Source: Nyssa sinensis
Taxonomy: Eukaryota > Streptophyta > Magnoliopsida > Cornales > Nyssaceae
DNA length: 64,000 nucleotides
Assembly (NCBI GenBank): GCA_008638375.1
Contig: CM018051.1
Location: forward strand, 12,182,387-12,246,386
Direction of reading: 5' to 3'
Part shown: positions 60,601 through 64,000 of the stretch, in pieces
Position numbering within the stretch: the stretch's first letter is position 1
Layout: every line of letters begins with the position of its first letter
Notes under the pieces: generated by a model
What the model was told of the DNA's origin: nothing
The model's input: only the letters and a program-made list of their open reading frames with translations
Database searches by the model: none
Translations under genes and position numbers: made by a program

Positions 60601-61240
60601 CCTCCACTTGAAGAGAACACGATCTCGAGTTATAATTGGATAGAGAGATTCTTTTGGATAGTACCCATAAAGATCAACAATATTGAAAGTCTTTAAAAAA
60701 TCCATGCCTTCTAGTAGATCAATAATATTGGCATTGCCATTGATTTTGTGTGCAATCTTTTACATCCCATATTTCTTCTACTTTAGTTTGTTGTAGCTCC
60801 CACCTTGAAACCTCTCTTTTCGTAAGAAAACCATAACATAATCTCATTCCATGAATACCTTGGTTGGCTTGTGTTTATTTGTAGCCTTTTTATACTTGAC
60901 ATTAATTTTCTTTAGTTTTAGCTTCACCTCAGCATGTAGTACTTGAGCTTGTTATGCCATAGTTTCTACTACAACATTCATACCATGGCCCATAGGCAAT
61001 CAAGTCAAGTCAACTATATGCTTTGGCGGAGTAATATAGACAACTGCAAAAGGTGACTTCCCTTGGCACTATGAATAACACTATTGTATGCGAACTCAGG
61101 TTGTGGCAAATCATGACCCCACTATTTGGATCTATTTCCAAAAATACTACAAACTAGGTTGCCGAATGTTCTATTCATCACCTTAGTCTATACATTAGTT
61201 TAGGGATGGGCTGTAGTACTTTGCTTCAAGGAAGTTTCAA
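60580..61240 (-). pseudogene. Gypsy integrase, C-terminal part
   Basis: Minus-strand pieces 'TKVMNRTFGNLVCSIFGN', 'LPQPEFAYNSVIHSAKG' and 'LHAEVKLKLKKINVKYKKAT' are the conserved second half and tail of a plant gypsy integrase. It is broken by several stops. Confidence 0.75.
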
Positions 61241-61811
61241 ATATCCATGATGTAGAACAAGTGACTGAAGATTTCTTAAAGTTGTGAGAATGCAAATAGT
61301 CCAAATTGAAGTAGTTTCAGAGCAAAAATGGTCACCTCCACATCCCCATTCCCAAAAACATCCTATTCTGATCTGAGATGGCCAAACAAACCAAACTTAG
61401 ACGTAATTAGATTTTTTTACTATTTTTAGTAAGTCTTAGATTTGCAATTACTTTATATAGGAAATTCCAAAATTAGATTCCGTTTACAGCTATGTTTTCC
61501 TTATTTGCTATAGTTTCTAATTCTCCAAAAATTCCCAGTTTTATTTATTCTGAATTTCTCTATTTTTGAGATTTATAAGTTTTCTAATTGTAATAGGTCT
61601 AGCTTAAGGAATTAGTAGATAACTATTAGGATTAGTAGTAGTCTTAGCCTATAAATATGATGTAAATAGTCTTTATTATTCATTTTATCAATAATATTTC
61701 AATTTTGAGATTTGAGAGTTTTTTATTTTTGGGTGAGGAATCCCCTTGTTTCTTGGTTACTAAAGAATTCGACGTGTTCGATTTTCTTTCACATTTTCAT
61801 GCTGCGTTAAT
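61240..61811 (+). mobile_element. Opposed gypsy fragment (pol end plus LTR) inside the integrase
   Basis: On the plus strand it starts with a short reading 'DVEQVTEDFLKL', like the polyprotein end seen on the minus strand near 60590. It continues into an LTR with 'cctataaatatgatg' and 'aataatatttcaattt' that is the reverse complement of 60175-60420. The integrase of the host element stops at one side and resumes at the other (about 61812). It may be a 5'-truncated insertion or the product of an inversion. No target duplication is clear. Confidence 0.6.
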
Positions 61812-62240
61812 CCATCACAAAGTAATCCAAAAATGGCTAAGGAACTTTGTGTCTCGATCTAAAGTATTGTACTGTGGAACTCCATGAAGTCTAACAATCT
61901 CTCGAAAGAACAATCGTTCTATGTGTAAAACATTAGAAGTCTTTCAGTATAAAATGAAGTGAGCTATCTTTGAGGACCTGTCAACAACTACAAAAACAGA
62001 ATCCACCCCTCGTTGTATTCAATGTAGTCCCAACACTAAGTCCATAGACAAGTCTTCCCAAATAGACTTACGAGTTGGTAAATGAGTATAAAACCCAAGG
62101 TTTTGTGACAAACCTTTAAATACTTGGAAAGTATACCACTTTCGAATATAATTACCAATGTACATCTTGACTTGTGGCCAAAAGTAAATCTTTTCTATGC
62201 CTGCTATTATTTTGCCTCTACCCATGTGTCCACTCAACCC
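61812..62240 (-). pseudogene. Gypsy integrase, N-terminal part and core
   Basis: 'SGHMGRGKIIAGIEKIYFWP' begins the zinc-binding region, followed by 'IWEDLSMDLVLGL' with the first catalytic aspartate (DL in SMDLVLGL), then 'FVVVDRSSKIAHFI' and '[13 protein letters not shown]'. Stops separate the pieces. The core is cut at about 61812 by the opposed fragment. Confidence 0.75.
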
Positions 62241-62599
62241 ACTAGTTTATAAATCATGAATAAACTTCTCTCGCAATGATATTTGAAGGACACACAAACG
62301 GTTTCCCTTGAGCAAGTACTCCTTATGCACATAGGAATTTGCAATAGCCTGAGACTCCTTGTACTTGGCTTAAATATCCTTAAAATCAACATGTTCTTCA
62401 TACAACTCCTTCAAGAACTCATATCCAACAACCTCTTGAACTAAGGTCACAAGAAGATTAGCTCTTTCACTCAAAGCATCTGCAACTCAATTCAAGCAAC
62501 CAAATTTGTGTTTAATGACAAAAGGAACTTTTGAAGGAACGTGGACCATCTCATATGTATCTTGTTCAAGTGCTTTTGGCTATTGATATACTTTAAAGC
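62241..62599 (-). pseudogene. Gypsy RNase H-integrase linker, degraded
   Basis: It lies between RNase H and the integrase zinc region. Minus-strand readings are heavily interrupted, and only scattered linker-like similarity remains. Confidence 0.45.
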
Positions 62600-62923
62600 T
62601 TAGTGATTTGTGTATAACAAAAACTCTCGTTGTGTAAAGTAATGCTTCCAATGCTTCAAAGCTCGAAAAATTACATAAAACTCTTGATCATAAGTGCTTC
62701 GCTTTTGGCGAGTCTCATTCAGCTTCTCACTAAAGAATGCTATTGATCGCTTCTTTTGAGACAAGATTGCTGCAATGCCAACTCCACTCGCATAACACTC
62801 CACCTCAAAGATTTTTTCAAAGCTAAGCAAGGCCAAAATTATAGTAGTGCATAATTTCTCTTTAATCAATGCGAAGCTCTTTTCTACCTCTTCACCCCAA
62901 TTAGACTTTCCTACTTCAAGCAT
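62600..62923 (-). pseudogene. Gypsy RNase H domain
   Basis: An open stretch with '[18 protein letters not shown]', '[20 protein letters not shown]', '[16 protein letters not shown]' and 'FLLYTNH'. These follow the gypsy RNase H pattern. The expected DAS and YTDH catalytic aspartates read YAS and YTNH here, so the domain is probably inactive. Confidence 0.85.
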
Positions 62924-62982
62924 TCTGTAATTTCACTAAAATCGCAGATAAATCTTTGATAAAATGTTGTTATCTACACCTT

Positions 62983-63291
62983 CTATTCATTCACATGAAT
63001 GTCATTTACACTAACCACATAGACCAAAAATAATAAATTATTAGTCATAAAACTACACTTTCTATTATTGATGAATAATTTATTTTCTAGTAACACTGTT
63101 AGGATCTGTCGTAGATAATCAAAGTGCTCAAATTTATTGTAGATAAGGATATCATCAAAGTAAACAACAATAAATTTCTTAAAAAAAGGCCTCAAAGTCT
63201 GATTCATGACTAGCATAAAGGTACTAGATGGATTGGTTAAATTAAAAGACATCACCAACCACTTATACAAGTCATCTTGTGTTTTGAACAT
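62983..63291 (-). pseudogene. Gypsy reverse transcriptase, palm with YFDD
   Basis: '[20 protein letters not shown]', then '[20 protein letters not shown]' with the catalytic YFDD motif retained. It is separated by one stop from the upstream RT part (63298-63567). Confidence 0.88.
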
Positions 63292-63297
63292 AGTTTT

Positions 63298-63567
63298 TTA
63301 TTCATCATCGGGCCTAATTTGAATCTTATAGTAGCTACTACGAAGATTAATCTTGGGAAATAACTTTGAACCCTTAAGCATATCAAGCATGTCATCCAAG
63401 CATGAAATAAGAAATTTGTACTTGATGGTGATCTTGTTAATGGCTTTACAATCTATGCACATATGCCAACTGTCATTCTTCTTTGGCACCAACAAAGGTG
63501 GAACCGAGGACTCATGCTTTCTTGAATGAACCCTTTTTTTTAGCAAATCTTTTACCTTCTCTCTCAA
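63298..63567 (-). pseudogene. Gypsy reverse transcriptase, N-terminal part
   Basis: '[20 protein letters not shown]', '[20 protein letters not shown]' and '[13 protein letters not shown]' follow the conserved fingers and palm blocks. Typical residues are replaced at several points (CIDCKAIN for CVDYRALN-type, KINLRSSY for KIDLRSGY-type). The first catalytic aspartate position reads Asn, pointing to loss of function. Confidence 0.88.
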
Positions 63568-64000
63568 AATCTCGTTCTCCTTTGGACTATTTTGTAATGG
63601 GTCAGACTTGGAAGGCTTGCACCCAATACTAGATCAATATGGTGTTAAATGTCCCTTATTAGAGGTAAGAAATTAGACAGATCATCATAAACTAACTTGC
63701 TGAACTTTTTTAACAATGACTACAACTTTTCTGGTACAACCACAACTATTTCTGCCTTTGGATCCTCAATCACCAATGTTTTAACCACAAAAACATAAAC
63801 TTCATGTGCATCATTAGCTTCAGCCATGAAATTTGCTTCAGAGCTGGATAAAACTAACATAGACTGCCCTCTACTTTAGAACTGTTAGTCATAAAATCAA
63901 ATTTTGAAGGAGTCATAAAAGTTGTGTGCTCCTAAAGTGAACATATAAACATTATCTTTGTCCCTATAAGTAATATCAACATCATAATGCCATTCTACCT
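63568..64000 (-). other. Probable gypsy gag-protease side, degraded
   Basis: It continues upstream of RT on the minus strand, where the protease should lie. No motif is clear enough to name, and the element extends past the window edge. Confidence 0.4.

Larger units (their letters stand above)
60151..64000 (-). mobile_element. Decayed Ty3-gypsy element, runs off the window
   Basis: The minus strand gives reverse transcriptase, RNase H and integrase, in that order from right to left, followed by a 3' LTR. The domain order RT-RNase H-integrase marks it as Ty3-gypsy. A fragment of the same family lies in opposite orientation at about 61240-61811 and splits the integrase. The gag, protease and 5' LTR would be beyond 64000. 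Confidence 0.85.

Overview
This window looks like nuclear DNA of a flowering plant, most likely a eudicot. It carries a PPR-DYW gene, Ty1-copia and Ty3-gypsy retrotransposons primed by initiator tRNA-Met, a CACTA transposon, LINE remnants, CT/GA microsatellites in gene leaders, and long AT-rich spacers. I cannot name the species. Most of the window is transposon-derived; only two host protein genes are convincing.

Layout. 1-4.7 kb: AT-rich spacer with an 86-bp minisatellite. 4.69-9.33 kb: a large non-coding LTR-like element with TG...CA ends and a near-perfect 5-bp duplication. 9.3-16.6 kb: spacer with a gypsy LTR remnant (about 9.6 kb) and a LINE RNase H remnant (12.8-13.3 kb). 16.7-21.0 kb: a host gene for a 431-residue basic nuclear protein with a Tudor-like fold; its leader region holds CT/CA microsatellites and a 207-bp foldback, and its stop codon lies on a splice donor. 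22.5-26.0 kb: a minus-strand PPR-DYW gene in two exons. Its only intron contains a very young 1.46-kb deleted copia element in which gag is fused to the end of RNase H.

26-29.5 kb: spacer with a tRNA-derived SINE and short duplications. 29.56-39.6 kb: a nest of two copia elements. A fairly young plus-strand copia (29578-34533, 5-bp duplication AAACA, almost intact polyprotein) sits inside one LTR of an older, decayed minus-strand copia. 39.6-45.6 kb: spacer. 45.63-59.55 kb: a 13.9-kb CACTA-type element. Next to its ends it has subterminal repeats built on a GCGTCGCTAAT-like motif. Internal to those it has two arrays of the same roughly 160-170-bp satellite in opposite orientation, about 6 copies on the left and about 33 on the right, with a decayed LINE between them. 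60.1-64.0 kb: a decayed minus-strand gypsy element that runs off the window, its integrase split by a fragment of the same family in the opposite orientation.

The two host genes share no visible pathway. One probably acts on chromatin; the other should edit organellar RNA. The most unusual structure is the CACTA element with its asymmetric inverted satellite arms. All calls were made by eye, so similarity-based statements have not been checked by database search.
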